Below, in pieces: positions 1 to 8,724 of a stretch of DNA of 64,000 nucleotides. The notes beneath the pieces are model-generated. The model was not told the DNA's origin. It ran no database searches and saw only the letters and a program-made list of their open reading frames with translations. The stretch's first letter is position 1. Each line of letters begins with the position of its first letter. The translations under genes and the position numbers were made by a program. Source of the stretch: an uncultured Carboxylicivirga sp. (GTDB taxonomy: Bacteria > Bacteroidota > Bacteroidia > Bacteroidales > Marinilabiliaceae); contig CANNEA010000002.1 of the NCBI GenBank assembly GCA_947503525.1, positions 806,001 through 870,000 on the forward strand, in the 5' to 3' direction.

Positions 1-685
1 TAACCGGGCTTTGTATCATAACTCGGCACCTGACAATTCAGGTGGAGGAACCGTTGATTGGACCAACCGTTGGGGAAAATACCGTTACATCGATGACATT
101 GAGGCTCGTGAAGATGGTGGAACACCAGGGTTTTTGCAGTCGATCAAAGCAGCTTTAGTTATTAAGCTGAAAGAAGAAATGGGATGTAAAAATATCCAGG
201 CCCGCGAAGAAGTGATGATCGAAAAGATCTTTAAAGAATTCAGAAGCATTCCGGGAATGAATATTCTGGCAGATAATGTGGATGAGCGTTTAGGGGCCAT
301 TTCATTCTATATCGACGACTTGCACTTTAATTTGGCCGTACGCCTATTAAACGATCATTTTGGTATTCAGGTACGCGGAGGCTGTTCATGTGCCGGAACC
401 TATGGTCACTATTTGTTACACGTTGACTATTATACCTCTAATAAAATTACCAGTAAAATCAATCACGGCGATTTATCTGAAAAGCCGGGTTGGATTCGCA
501 TGTCCATTCATCCTACAATGACCGATAAGGAGTTGGATTACCTGATTACTTCGGTTAAAGAAGTAGCTGCCAACTGGCGCGAAATGGAAAAAGATTATAA
601 TTATGTGGCTGCTTGCAACGAATACTTCCACAATGAAGTGCCTGCAAAGCAACCGGAAGATTATCAAAGCTGGTTTGAGTTTTAG
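1..685 (+). CDS. Class V aminotransferase-like PLP enzyme, C-terminal part
   Basis: The frame is open from base 2 to the stop at 683-685, so the N-terminal part, including the PLP-lysine region, lies outside the window. Visible are the GGGTV segment, the motif REDGGTPGFLQSIKAAL typical of class V aminotransferases that resemble cysteine desulfurases and selenocysteine lyases, and the C-terminal loop RGGCSCAGTYGH. That loop carries cysteines where SufS/IscS-type enzymes hold the catalytic cysteine. The substrate cannot be told from this fragment, and the long tail after the core (NYVAACNEYFHNE) argues for a Bacteroidota subfamily rather than SufS itself. A terminator hairpin follows 28 bases after the stop. 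The TTG at 11 is an internal leucine codon, not a start. Confidence 0.8.
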   Translation, partial: NRALYHNSAPDNSGGGTVDWTNRWGKYRYIDDIEAREDGGTPGFLQSIKAALVIKLKEEMGCKNIQAREEVMIEKIFKEFRSIPGMNILADNVDERLGAISFYIDDLHFNLAVRLLNDHFGIQVRGGCSCAGTYGHYLLHVDYYTSNKITSKINHGDLSEKPGWIRMSIHPTMTDKELDYLITSVKEVAANWREMEKDYNYVAACNEYFHNEVPAKQPEDYQSWFEF

Positions 686-713
686 GAAAATTAAAATATT
701 CGTTTATTTTTGT

Positions 714-743
714 GGTGAGCCCTTTAGGTTCGCCATTTTTTTT
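714..743 (+). terminator. Intrinsic terminator after the aminotransferase gene
   Basis: An 8-bp stem (714-721 with 727-734, two G-U pairs) with a 5-base loop is followed by eight T residues at 736-743. It ends only ten bases before the ATG of the next gene at 754. Confidence 0.7.
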
Positions 744-753
744 ACTTAAGCCT

Positions 754-1938
754 ATGGAGATACTTGAAGTTAAAGACCGGATTTCAAAAACACAATTTTT
801 AGATGTGGTAAACGATGTTTATCGCAACGATGATTGTTACGTTCGACCATTAGATAGTATGATTGAAGAAGTTTTTGATCCTTCTGAAAATATCTTTTTC
901 TCTCATGGCGAGGCCGCACGATTTATCCTATTGGACAATGACAAGGTTATTGGTCGGGTAGCTGCTTTTATCAATCAGAAAAAAGCAATGGGTTTTGACC
1001 AGCCTACAGGTGGCATGGGTTTTTTTGAATGCATCGATAATAAAGAAGCAGCCTTTAAGTTGTTTGATGCGGCCAGGGATTGGTTAAAAGAGCGTGGTAT
1101 GGAGGCCATGGACGGACCAATTAATTTCGGAGAAAATGATAGTTTCTGGGGTTTATTGGTTGAAGGATTTACCCAGCCTGGTTTTGGAATGCAATATAAT
1201 CCTAAGTACTATCAGGCCTTTTACGAAGCCTATGGTTTTGATACCTACTTTGAACAGGTAACCAATCACCTTGACTTAACGGTTCCTTTTCCTGAGCGTT
1301 TCTGGAAAATTGCCGGATGGGTGGTTAAAAAGGATGGCTACAGTTTTAAACATTTTAGCTGGAAGAAGAAAGAAAAATTTCTGGATGATTTTGAAACAAT
1401 ATATAATGATGCCTGGCAGTTTCATGAAAATTTCAAGCCCATCGACCGGGAAGTGCTGGATGCAACCATGCTAAAGTCAAAACCATTTATGGTTGAAGAA
1501 CTAATATGGTTTGCCTATCACGAAGATAAGCCAATTGGTTTTATTGTTTTATTCCCCGATATCAATCAAATTATTAAAGACTTCAACGGTAAAATGCATC
1601 TGATAAATAAGCTGCGTTTTTGGTGGAAGAATAAAAGTAAGCAAATGACACGGGCCAGAGTGGTCGTTTTGGGTGTTATTCCAAAGTTTCAACGCTCAGG
1701 TATAGAGTCTGGAATATTCTGGCATTTGCAGGCAGCTGTTGATCGCAATCCACAATTTAAGGAGTTGGAATTGTCGTGGGTTGGTGATTTTAATCCAAAG
1801 ATGAGGGTTTTGCAAGAGTCGATGGGAGCAATCTTTGGAAAAAAACACATTACTTATCGCTACCTGTTTAATGGTAAACTTGTAGCTAAAGAAAGGGCCA
1901 CAGCCATACCGGTAGACACTAAGTATAAGGAATCATAG
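754..1938 (+). CDS. GNAT-superfamily-like protein
   Basis: A 394-residue protein when started at ATG 754; the frame runs further up, but upstream it crosses the terminator at 714-743, so the upstream GTG is not used. It resembles a family of roughly 370-400 residue Bacteroidota proteins annotated as GNAT acetyltransferases or YghO-like proteins. The N-terminal half has the FIxLDNDKVIGRVAAFIN strand pattern of an acyl-CoA N-acyltransferase core, and the centre has a segment NPKYYQAFYEAYGFDTYFE. The second half (around residues 300-375) has LGVIPKFQRSGIESGIFW, which matches the acetyl-CoA binding segment (R/Q-x-x-G-x-G/A) only loosely. The substrate is unknown. No partner gene is apparent: it stands between a terminator and the rpmE2 promoter. 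Confidence 0.6.
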   Translation: MEILEVKDRISKTQFLDVVNDVYRNDDCYVRPLDSMIEEVFDPSENIFFSHGEAARFILLDNDKVIGRVAAFINQKKAMGFDQPTGGMGFFECIDNKEAAFKLFDAARDWLKERGMEAMDGPINFGENDSFWGLLVEGFTQPGFGMQYNPKYYQAFYEAYGFDTYFEQVTNHLDLTVPFPERFWKIAGWVVKKDGYSFKHFSWKKKEKFLDDFETIYNDAWQFHENFKPIDREVLDATMLKSKPFMVEELIWFAYHEDKPIGFIVLFPDINQIIKDFNGKMHLINKLRFWWKNKSKQMTRARVVVLGVIPKFQRSGIESGIFWHLQAAVDRNPQFKELELSWVGDFNPKMRVLQESMGAIFGKKHITYRYLFNGKLVAKERATAIPVDTKYKES

Positions 1939-2055
1939 AAAGGTTTTATTAATTTCGGGGGTTATTAGTAAGTCGCTATTTCCCTTGTTAATGCAAGTAT
2001 TTATGCGGGAAAATAAAATACTTGAGAAAAATAAAGGATTAAATCATTTAATTCT

Positions 2056-2086
2056 TTTGTCATTAATATTTTATGAATTATCTTTG
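2056..2086 (+). promoter_or_regulatory. Bacteroidota-type promoter of rpmE2
   Basis: TTTG at 2056-2059 and TATCTTTG at 2079-2086 are separated by 19 bases. This matches the known Bacteroidetes -33/-7 consensus (TTG / TAnnTTTG) exactly. The start codon lies 44 bases beyond the -7 element. Confidence 0.75.
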
Positions 2087-2130
2087 CAGCCCGATAAGAA
2101 TTAGAATATTAAGATTTAAAACATATAACA

Positions 2131-2391
2131 ATGAAACAGGGAATTCATCCGGATAATTACAGATTGGTAGCATTTACCGATATGTCAAACGGGGACACAT
2201 TCATTACTCGTTCTACTGTTGCAACAAAGGATACTGTTGAAATCGAAGGAGTTGAATATCCTCAAGTGAAAATGGAAATCTCTAGTACATCTCACCCATT
2301 TTACACAGGTAAAATGAAGTTAGTTGATACTGCAGGACGTGTTGATAAGTTTATGAACCGTTACCAAAAGCACTTTGACAAGCGTAAGTAA
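2131..2391 (+). CDS. rpmE2: 50S ribosomal protein L31 type B
   Basis: An 86-residue protein with the L31 pattern: [11 protein letters not shown] at the N-terminus, [10 protein letters not shown] in the middle and [10 protein letters not shown] near the C-terminus. It lacks the four zinc-binding cysteines of type A L31, so it is the zinc-free, type B form, which is usually about 80-90 residues. It is a component of the large ribosomal subunit at the central protuberance. In several bacteria the zinc-free paralogue is induced by zinc starvation through Zur, but the leader here does not contain the palindrome found in front of the metal-uptake operon at 36.6 kb, so this copy is probably expressed constitutively. 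It is transcribed alone, between its own promoter and terminator. Confidence 0.95.
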   Translation: MKQGIHPDNYRLVAFTDMSNGDTFITRSTVATKDTVEIEGVEYPQVKMEISSTSHPFYTGKMKLVDTAGRVDKFMNRYQKHFDKRK

Positions 2392-2419
2392 TTGATAATT
2401 ATTTTGCGAGATAAAAAAC

Positions 2420-2447
2420 AAGCTTCGGAATTTCCGAGGCTTTTTTT
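2420..2447 (+). terminator. Terminator after rpmE2
   Basis: An AAGC-T-TCGG / CCGA-G-GCTT hairpin (2420-2442) runs into seven T residues. Confidence 0.75.
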
Positions 2448-2530
2448 GTATTTTTAAATTTGAATAATCAATCATTATTATTCAGCTTCTCTATTGAGCT
2501 AATCTTGATTATATAGAAAAAATTATCACC

Positions 2531-3745
2531 ATGAAAATAATCCTTTTCGACAATAAGCATAAGGTGGCCATGCAGCCACTATCTTTTACACGTCCTCAAG
2601 CCGCCATTCGTTGCGGTATATTAACGATAAAGGAAAAGTGGGAGTATCATCTTGGAACTAATGCAGGATATCTGACGTCGGAGGTGTTGGCAGCCAAATA
2701 CAGTGGAGAGTTAGATGAGGATAATATTTTTATTTCGGCCTCTGTACTGCCCAATGAAGAACTTATTGCCGCAATTAAGGCATTGAACGTTGGAGAAGCC
2801 ATCCTGAAAGATGGTCAGATATTGGTTGTTCGAACAAAAGAATTGACTCACGAGGAAATTGTGAATGATAATTGTTCATCTTATTCATGTATTGAATTTG
2901 AGTCTGATGTTCAATTGTTGGAAAAGGTATTTCATCTGTTGCCCAACAATCAAGAACAGATTAAGAAGGATTTTAAACTACTTACTTCCGGACGTAAAAG
3001 TAGGCCTTTAAGCGAAACGGTTAATGTAGTCGGTTTAAATAAGAATCCAAATTTGATTAATCAGATTTTTGTAGAAGAAGGAGCGGATGTCGAGCATGCC
3101 TACCTTAATCCTAAAGATGGCCCTATTTATATTGGCAAAAATGCGGTTGTTATGGAAGGTGCCATGCTTCGTGGACCAATTGCTTTGTGTGAGTCTTCAC
3201 AGATTAGTATGGGAGCTAAAATATATGCAGGAGCAACGATTGGACCCTGGTCGAAAGTTGGAGGTGAAATGGGTAATTCAATTATCACAGGATTTTCCAA
3301 CAAAGTACACGATGGTTATCTTGGTGATTCGGTACTTGGTGAGTGGTGTAATCTTGGGGCAGATACAAATACGTCTAATCTCAAGAATGATTATGCAAAG
3401 GTTAAGTTATGGGATTATTCCACAGAACGTTTCCAGCGCACCAATCTGCAGTTTTGTGGCTTAATGATGGGTGACTATTCAAGGTGTGCCATTAATACGG
3501 CTTTTAACTCAGGAACGGTGGTCGGTGTTGGAAGTAATATTTTTGGTAGCGGATTCCCTCGTAATTTTGTTCCCTCGTTCGTAATAGGCGGACCTCAGGG
3601 GTATAGAGTAAATGGGCTTAAGGCTGTGGAGCGAGTTGCTACCACGGCTATGGGAAGACGAAAGGTTGAGTTTTCCGAAATGGATCATGATATTTTGGAT
3701 GAAGTGTATAATCAGACTTTAAAGTTTAGGACTTCTCTAAAGTGA
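2531..3745 (+). CDS. GlmU-like sugar nucleotidyltransferase/acyltransferase-fold protein
   Basis: A 404-residue protein of the Bacteroidota GlmU-like family. The N-terminal 150-200 residues have an altered nucleotidyltransferase start (MKIILFDNKHKVAMQPLSFTRP) that lacks the canonical pyrophosphorylase GxGTxM loop. From about residue 190 to 360 it shows the repeating hexapeptide spacing of a left-handed beta-helix (for example IYIGKNAVVMEGAMLRGPI, ISMGAKIYAGATIGPWSKVGG). Known relatives are named putative sugar nucleotidyl transferases; the actual substrate is not established. Lon starts 42 bases downstream in the same direction with no terminator between them, so the two are probably co-transcribed. 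Confidence 0.75.
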   Translation: MKIILFDNKHKVAMQPLSFTRPQAAIRCGILTIKEKWEYHLGTNAGYLTSEVLAAKYSGELDEDNIFISASVLPNEELIAAIKALNVGEAILKDGQILVVRTKELTHEEIVNDNCSSYSCIEFESDVQLLEKVFHLLPNNQEQIKKDFKLLTSGRKSRPLSETVNVVGLNKNPNLINQIFVEEGADVEHAYLNPKDGPIYIGKNAVVMEGAMLRGPIALCESSQISMGAKIYAGATIGPWSKVGGEMGNSIITGFSNKVHDGYLGDSVLGEWCNLGADTNTSNLKNDYAKVKLWDYSTERFQRTNLQFCGLMMGDYSRCAINTAFNSGTVVGVGSNIFGSGFPRNFVPSFVIGGPQGYRVNGLKAVERVATTAMGRRKVEFSEMDHDILDEVYNQTLKFRTSLK

Positions 3746-3787
3746 TTTTGGCACGCCTATTGCCAATTAAGGATTCGTTATAATTTA

Positions 3788-6295
3788 ATGAGTGTGGCGG
3801 ACAGCTTGTCAGGTTTGTTGGCCGATATTGACATTATTGATATGGATAATAGTAAGTTTGATCAAAATAAACCCCTTTTTTCAGAAGTGTTTGAGTCTGA
3901 TGCTGAGTTTATTCCCATTGTTGCCGATGCGGATGAGCAAAGTGTCAGTGAGGTAGAATTGCCTGACACTTTGCCAATATTGCCGCTACGTAATACGGTG
4001 TTGTTTCCAGGAGTAATTATTCCTATTTCTTTGGGTAGGGCTAAGTCACTTCAACTTATTAAGGATGTTCAGCGTTCCAAAGGTTTTTTTGGTGCTGTTG
4101 CTCAGCGTGATGTAAAAGTTGATGATCCAACTCAGAGTGATTTATTTGAGGTGGGTACAGCGGCGAAAGTCATCAAAATATTGGAAATGCCGGATAATTC
4201 AACATCCGTTATTATTCAGGGTAAGAGACGTTTTCATCTGGATGAGATGATCAGTGATGAGCCGTATCATACAGCTAAGGTTACTGCTTTAGATGATGAA
4301 CAGCCAAACGATAAGACTAAGAGTGAATTTGAGGCGGTAGTCAGCTCTATTAAGGATCTTTCGCTTCGCGTCATAAAAGCATCTTCGAATATTCCACCTG
4401 AAGCTTCTTTCGCGATTAAGAATATTGAGAATGATGGCTTTCTTATTAATTTCGTAGGGTCGAATTCTGAGGTTAGTGTTGCAGAGAAGCAAAAAATACT
4501 GGAATGCGAAACCTTGCTTGACAGAGGAATGGTACTTCTTGAACACCTTGCTCGTGAAGTGCAAATGCAAGAGCTAAAGAGTGATATTCAAAGCAAAGTA
4601 AAACAGGATATTGATCAGCAACAACGCGAGTATCTTCTTCAACAGCAAATTAAAACTATTCAGGATGAGTTGGGTTCAAGCCCGATTGAGCAAGAGGTGA
4701 TAGAGCTTAAAGAAAAAGCTGCGAAGAAAAAGTGGGGCAAGGAAGTTGAAGAATTATTTTTCAAGGAGTTGGATAAGCTACAGCGCTTGAATCCCGCGGC
4801 TGGAGAATATTCGGTACAATATAATTACTTACAAACCTTAATTGATATTCCCTGGAACGAATACACCAAGGATAACTATGACCTGAAGAGAGCTGAACGT
4901 TTTCTGGATAAAGACCATTATGGTTTGGATAAGGTTAAGGAGCGTATCCTTGAGCATCTGGCTGTACTTAAATTAAAAGGTGAGTTAAAATCTCCAATTA
5001 TTTGTTTGTACGGCCCTCCGGGAGTTGGTAAAACTTCATTGGGTAAATCTGTTGCTGATGCCATTGGGCGTAAGTATGTTAGGATGTCGCTGGGTGGTGT
5101 GCATGATGAAGCTGAAATCAGAGGCCATCGTAAAACCTACATTGGTGCGATGCCTGGACGTATTATCCAAAACATCAAAAAAGCTGGTTCGGCGAACCCG
5201 GTGTTTATCCTTGACGAAATAGATAAGGTGAGTCATAGTGCACATGGTGATCCTGCATCTGCATTGCTTGAAGTATTGGATCCTGAACAAAACGAACATT
5301 TCCATGATAATTTTCTGGAAGTGGATTTCGATCTGTCGAATGTGATGTTTATTGCTACGGCAAATACCATTGGTAATATTGCTCAGCCATTGCTCGACCG
5401 TATGGAGTTGATTGACGTGAGTGGTTATATTCTTGAGGAAAAAGTGGAGATTGCTCGTCGTCACTTATTGCCACAGCAAATGGAAAACCATGGTATCGAG
5501 AAGGGGAAGATTTCATTGAGTAAAAAAGTACTTGCTTATATTGTTGAGTCATATACTCGCGAGTCAGGTGTTCGTGAGCTAAACAAAGTATTGGCAAAGT
5601 TATGTCGTAAGATTGCTCTTAAAATTGCCAAGGAAGAAGAATTGAAGAAGGCGATTGCAGTTAAGGATGTTACAGACCTATTAGGTGTTTCGCGATTCTC
5701 AAAGGATAAATGGCAGGATAATTCAACCGCAGGAGTGGTAACAGGATTGGCCTGGACTGCTGTGGGTGGTGAGATTTTATTTGTTGAAAGTAGCCTGAGT
5801 AAAGGTAAAGGTAAGTTAACGCTTACCGGGAATCTTGGCGATGTCATGAAGGAATCGGCTGTATTAGCCTTGGAGTATTTGAGAGCTAATGCTGAAACTT
5901 TGGGTATAAAAGATGAAGCATTTGATGAGTGGAATGTTCACGTTCATGTGCCTCAGGGAGCTATTCCTAAGGATGGTCCTTCTGCTGGTGTGACAATGGT
6001 GACTTCATTGGCATCAATATTTACACAGCGTAAAGTAAGAGCCCGCTTAGCAATGACTGGTGAAATTACCTTAAGAGGAAAGGTGTTGCCCGTTGGAGGA
6101 ATAAAAGAAAAGATATTGGCCGCCAAAAGAGCCGGTATTAAAGACATCATTCTTTCTGACGAAAATAAGAAAGACATTGATGAAATTAATGACATTTACG
6201 TTGAAGGCGTGGAATTCCATTTTGTTAAGGAAATATCGGAGGTTCTTGATATTGCACTAACGGATGAGAAAGTCAAAAAGGCATTAAAGATATAA
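3788..6295 (+). CDS. lon: ATP-dependent endopeptidase Lon
   Basis: An 835-residue LonA protease. The LAN substrate-binding domain spans about residues 60-260, followed by a coiled-coil helical segment. The AAA+ module carries Walker A GPPGVGKT at residue 409 and Walker B VFILDEID. The C-terminal Ser-Lys protease domain carries PKDGPSAG with the nucleophile Ser732 and the lysine in GGIKEK at about 775, 43 residues later as in E. coli Lon. It degrades misfolded and regulatory proteins in the cytoplasm. The first 60 residues are acidic and poorly conserved, so ATG 3842 (MDNSKFDQ) is a possible alternative start. No transmembrane segment is present, which excludes LonB. A palindromic terminator follows. 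Confidence 0.96.
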   Translation: MSVADSLSGLLADIDIIDMDNSKFDQNKPLFSEVFESDAEFIPIVADADEQSVSEVELPDTLPILPLRNTVLFPGVIIPISLGRAKSLQLIKDVQRSKGFFGAVAQRDVKVDDPTQSDLFEVGTAAKVIKILEMPDNSTSVIIQGKRRFHLDEMISDEPYHTAKVTALDDEQPNDKTKSEFEAVVSSIKDLSLRVIKASSNIPPEASFAIKNIENDGFLINFVGSNSEVSVAEKQKILECETLLDRGMVLLEHLAREVQMQELKSDIQSKVKQDIDQQQREYLLQQQIKTIQDELGSSPIEQEVIELKEKAAKKKWGKEVEELFFKELDKLQRLNPAAGEYSVQYNYLQTLIDIPWNEYTKDNYDLKRAERFLDKDHYGLDKVKERILEHLAVLKLKGELKSPIICLYGPPGVGKTSLGKSVADAIGRKYVRMSLGGVHDEAEIRGHRKTYIGAMPGRIIQNIKKAGSANPVFILDEIDKVSHSAHGDPASALLEVLDPEQNEHFHDNFLEVDFDLSNVMFIATANTIGNIAQPLLDRMELIDVSGYILEEKVEIARRHLLPQQMENHGIEKGKISLSKKVLAYIVESYTRESGVRELNKVLAKLCRKIALKIAKEEELKKAIAVKDVTDLLGVSRFSKDKWQDNSTAGVVTGLAWTAVGGEILFVESSLSKGKGKLTLTGNLGDVMKESAVLALEYLRANAETLGIKDEAFDEWNVHVHVPQGAIPKDGPSAGVTMVTSLASIFTQRKVRARLAMTGEITLRGKVLPVGGIKEKILAAKRAGIKDIILSDENKKDIDEINDIYVEGVEFHFVKEISEVLDIALTDEKVKKALKI

Positions 6296-6320
6296 TAACA
6301 AGAAGATTTGAGTAAAAGAA

Positions 6321-6347
6321 AAGGTCAGCAATTGCTGACCTTTTTTA
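6321..6347. terminator. Bidirectional terminator between lon and the ADP-ribosylglycohydrolase-like gene
   Basis: A perfect 22-base palindrome (6321-6342) lies between the convergent stops, with T residues after it on the plus strand and A residues before it. Confidence 0.8.
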
Positions 6348-6348
6348 T

Positions 6349-7161
6349 TTAGTGGAAGTTAAATTTAATTTCCTGACTGTCATGAATGACTTCAGAACAG
6401 TGTTTATTTTCAAATGATTGTATTATGCTTTCCATATCCGTGTCGATTCTGGAAAGTGACTTGCGTAACAAGGCCTTTGGGATATGTTTATAATAAGCCT
6501 GAGCCAAACCGCCTGTAATCGATGCTATTGTGTTTGAAGGTCCTTCAAGCCATATGGCTTTTCGAATTGCATCTTCAAAGTTATTTGAGTCCAGAAAAGC
6601 CAGTAATGCTGCAGGTGCTGGCGAATTATGTTTCTCAATTAATTCATTTGCTTCTTTTTTGTCAACTTTCTCTGGTAAATGATAGCCTATGGTATCACTC
6701 AGGAATTCTCTGATCTCATTTTTATGAGCGCCGGATTTGGCCAAAAAAATAGCCCCGGTCATTGATTGGGCTGCTTTAATTTTACTATCTGAAGAATGTG
6801 TAATTACAGTGGCTGCTTCAGCCTCTACCATGGCACTTTCCAAAGTGCTCGAAGCAAATCCGATTGGTGCCACTCTTCTTGCAGCACCATCTCCTGTGCT
6901 ATTGTATTGCTCGTTTTTTTTGTCTGATAAGGCCCAGTTAAGGAATTTCTGACGATAACCGGCTTTCGGGTATTTGCGTGCCCAGGTTCGCAAACTGGTA
7001 TCATACGATTCACCTGTTAAAACAGCATGTGCTATAGCTATTGTTAAAACAGTATCATCTGTATAAGCCGAAAACGGTTTTAGTAGTTGAAACTCTGTGG
7101 TACTTTGGGGTGACTGAATAAAAGCCGACCCAATAATATCTCCGATTATTGAACCTCTCAT
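6349..7161 (-). CDS. ADP-ribosylglycohydrolase family protein with degenerate metal site
   Basis: A 270-residue all-alpha protein of the DraG/ARH family, close to the family's usual length for the short bacterial form. The N-terminal MRGSIIGDIIGS and the YTDDT motif, which supply half of the two-metal centre, are intact, as is the ARRVAPIGF segment. The C-terminal motif, normally GGDSDTxAAITG, reads EGPSNTIASITG here (around residues 210-221), so both expected aspartates are replaced, by Pro and Asn. Family members remove ADP-ribose from proteins or small molecules; whether this one is active is open. It is transcribed alone, convergent with lon and divergent from the AI-2E-type transporter gene. 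Confidence 0.82.
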   Translation of the reverse strand: MRGSIIGDIIGSAFIQSPQSTTEFQLLKPFSAYTDDTVLTIAIAHAVLTGESYDTSLRTWARKYPKAGYRQKFLNWALSDKKNEQYNSTGDGAARRVAPIGFASSTLESAMVEAEAATVITHSSDSKIKAAQSMTGAIFLAKSGAHKNEIREFLSDTIGYHLPEKVDKKEANELIEKHNSPAPAALLAFLDSNNFEDAIRKAIWLEGPSNTIASITGGLAQAYYKHIPKALLRKSLSRIDTDMESIIQSFENKHCSEVIHDSQEIKFNFH

Positions 7162-7435
7162 AGTATTGTGTTACAGCATTTGGGTGTAAAAGTAAGCGCT
7201 AATTTGAATTGGCAATGGCTTAAGCTTTTTCTTGTGGTGAATATATGAAAAATAGTGACAAAGCTATTTAATTGTTTGATGAATTTGATAAATAAGTATT
7301 GCGTTACCTAATGGATTGTAGACTATTAGAATTTATTATTTGAAAAGGTAATGTCTGCATTTCTCAAAAAAATGAAATAACTTAGGAGTAATACAAGAAT
7401 TTCCAAATTTGCATTGAGCATACATCTTATTAGAA

Positions 7436-8545
7436 ATGACGGATAGAATTAAATATATACTGTGGCTCATTTTTGCCATTATTATCACTTTTTTATTGTG
7501 GTATTTTAAAGCGGTGGTGTCATTTCTTTTAGTCTCAGCAGTTATATCATTAGTTATTCGGCCAGTATTTGATTTAATCAAACGAATTCACATTAAACGA
7601 TGGCGCCCCTCAAATTCCTTAGCTGCCATTATTACGGTTTTGATTCTTTGGATTTTTGTTTTTAGTTTTTTTAGGGTGAGTGTGCCATTTATTCTAAAAG
7701 AAATACATTTCTTATCAAATGTAGAATTGGATGTTGTTTTCACCAGAGCCGAGCGGCTGCTTCAATCGATATTATCGCCTCTTACTAATTCGGAGTTCGG
7801 CAAAACCGGGGTTGATCTTATAAAGGAACAACTGAAAGAAACCGCTTTTACATTTTTCGATTTTTCTAAGTTAGGTGATTTTTTTACCGGTCTATTGGGC
7901 TTTCTGGGTGGGTTATTCATCTTTATATTTAGTGTTTCTTTTATTACCTTCTTCTTTCTTAAAGAAGAATGGTTGATTCTGGAAGGTCTTTTATTATTTA
8001 TCCCGGCTCATTTCGAAGAGGCCTTAAAACATATGTTGTTTTCCATTAAAACATTGTTGAGGCGTTACTTTATAGGTATTATAATTCAGGTTACTTTAAT
8101 CTCGCTTTTTGTTACGGTTGGCTTTTTAATAGTTGGAGTTGAACTTCAACATGCTGTCATCATTGGTTTGTTCTCGGGATTTATAAATGTAATTCCTTAC
8201 CTGGGTCCCCTAATTGCAGCTTTTTTTGGATATCTCGTTGGCCTTATAGTCTATGTGCAGTTAGATGTCCCACCAGATTTTTTAAATTTTATTGTGGGCA
8301 TATTTTTCGTTTATCTGATTGTTCAGCTTTTGGATAACATCGTTTTTCAGCCATTTATATTTTCTTCCAGTGTAAGAGCTCATCCTCTTGAAATATTCCT
8401 TGTTATCCTAATGTCAGGTTATATGTCCGGAATTATAGGGATGCTATTGGCCATTCCGGTTTATACAATCATTAGGGTTGTAGCACGCGAGTTTTTTTAT
8501 AATTATAAGTTAGTTAAAAAGCTGACCGAAAAATTAAAAGAATAA
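7436..8545 (+). CDS. AI-2E family transporter (PerM/YdiK-like)
   Basis: A 369-residue integral membrane protein with about eight hydrophobic segments: two at the N-terminus (residues 8-45), one at 60-85, an extended soluble stretch, then a cluster from about 150 to 350. The NVIPYLGPLIAA segment near residue 260 and the VFQPFIFSSSVRAHPLEIF segment near 305 are hallmark motifs of the family. Members have been linked to autoinducer-2 export and to Na+/H+ exchange, so the name does not fix the substrate. It is monocistronic, between the divergent ADP-ribosylglycohydrolase-like gene and the complex III operon. No terminator was recognised after it. Confidence 0.85.
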   Translation: MTDRIKYILWLIFAIIITFLLWYFKAVVSFLLVSAVISLVIRPVFDLIKRIHIKRWRPSNSLAAIITVLILWIFVFSFFRVSVPFILKEIHFLSNVELDVVFTRAERLLQSILSPLTNSEFGKTGVDLIKEQLKETAFTFFDFSKLGDFFTGLLGFLGGLFIFIFSVSFITFFFLKEEWLILEGLLLFIPAHFEEALKHMLFSIKTLLRRYFIGIIIQVTLISLFVTVGFLIVGVELQHAVIIGLFSGFINVIPYLGPLIAAFFGYLVGLIVYVQLDVPPDFLNFIVGIFFVYLIVQLLDNIVFQPFIFSSSVRAHPLEIFLVILMSGYMSGIIGMLLAIPVYTIIRVVAREFFYNYKLVKKLTEKLKE

Positions 8546-8567
8546 AGGAATATTATATCCGAAATAC

Positions 8568-8575
8568 TATATTTG
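8568..8575 (+). promoter_or_regulatory. Candidate -7 element of the alternative complex III operon
   Basis: TATATTTG matches TAnnTTTG, but no TTG lies at the usual distance upstream. It would give a leader of about 145 bases that contains a 7-bp inverted repeat (8592-8598 with 8614-8620). Confidence 0.35.
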
Positions 8576-8724
8576 CTGGCTCGAAACAATCTTCAACCTA
8601 AATCGTTATGAATGGTTGAAAGTTGAAATGTTAAAAAGAATTAATTGCAATAATTTAAATCACTTGATTAGGTGAAACTTATGAAACTTAGATTCATCTG
8701 TCGGATAATAAATAATAACTCAAT

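Noticed and set aside
1939-2130. Zur-type operator upstream of rpmE2
   Set aside because: The zinc-free L31 is often Zur-regulated, but no TTGCAAC-N3-GTTGCAA palindrome occurs in this leader. A GTTGCAAC sequence at about 2219 lies inside the gene and has the arms in the wrong order.
3087-3464. 125-codon reading frame inside the GlmU-like gene
   Set aside because: It is a +1 frame shadow over the beta-helix region with no recognisable features.
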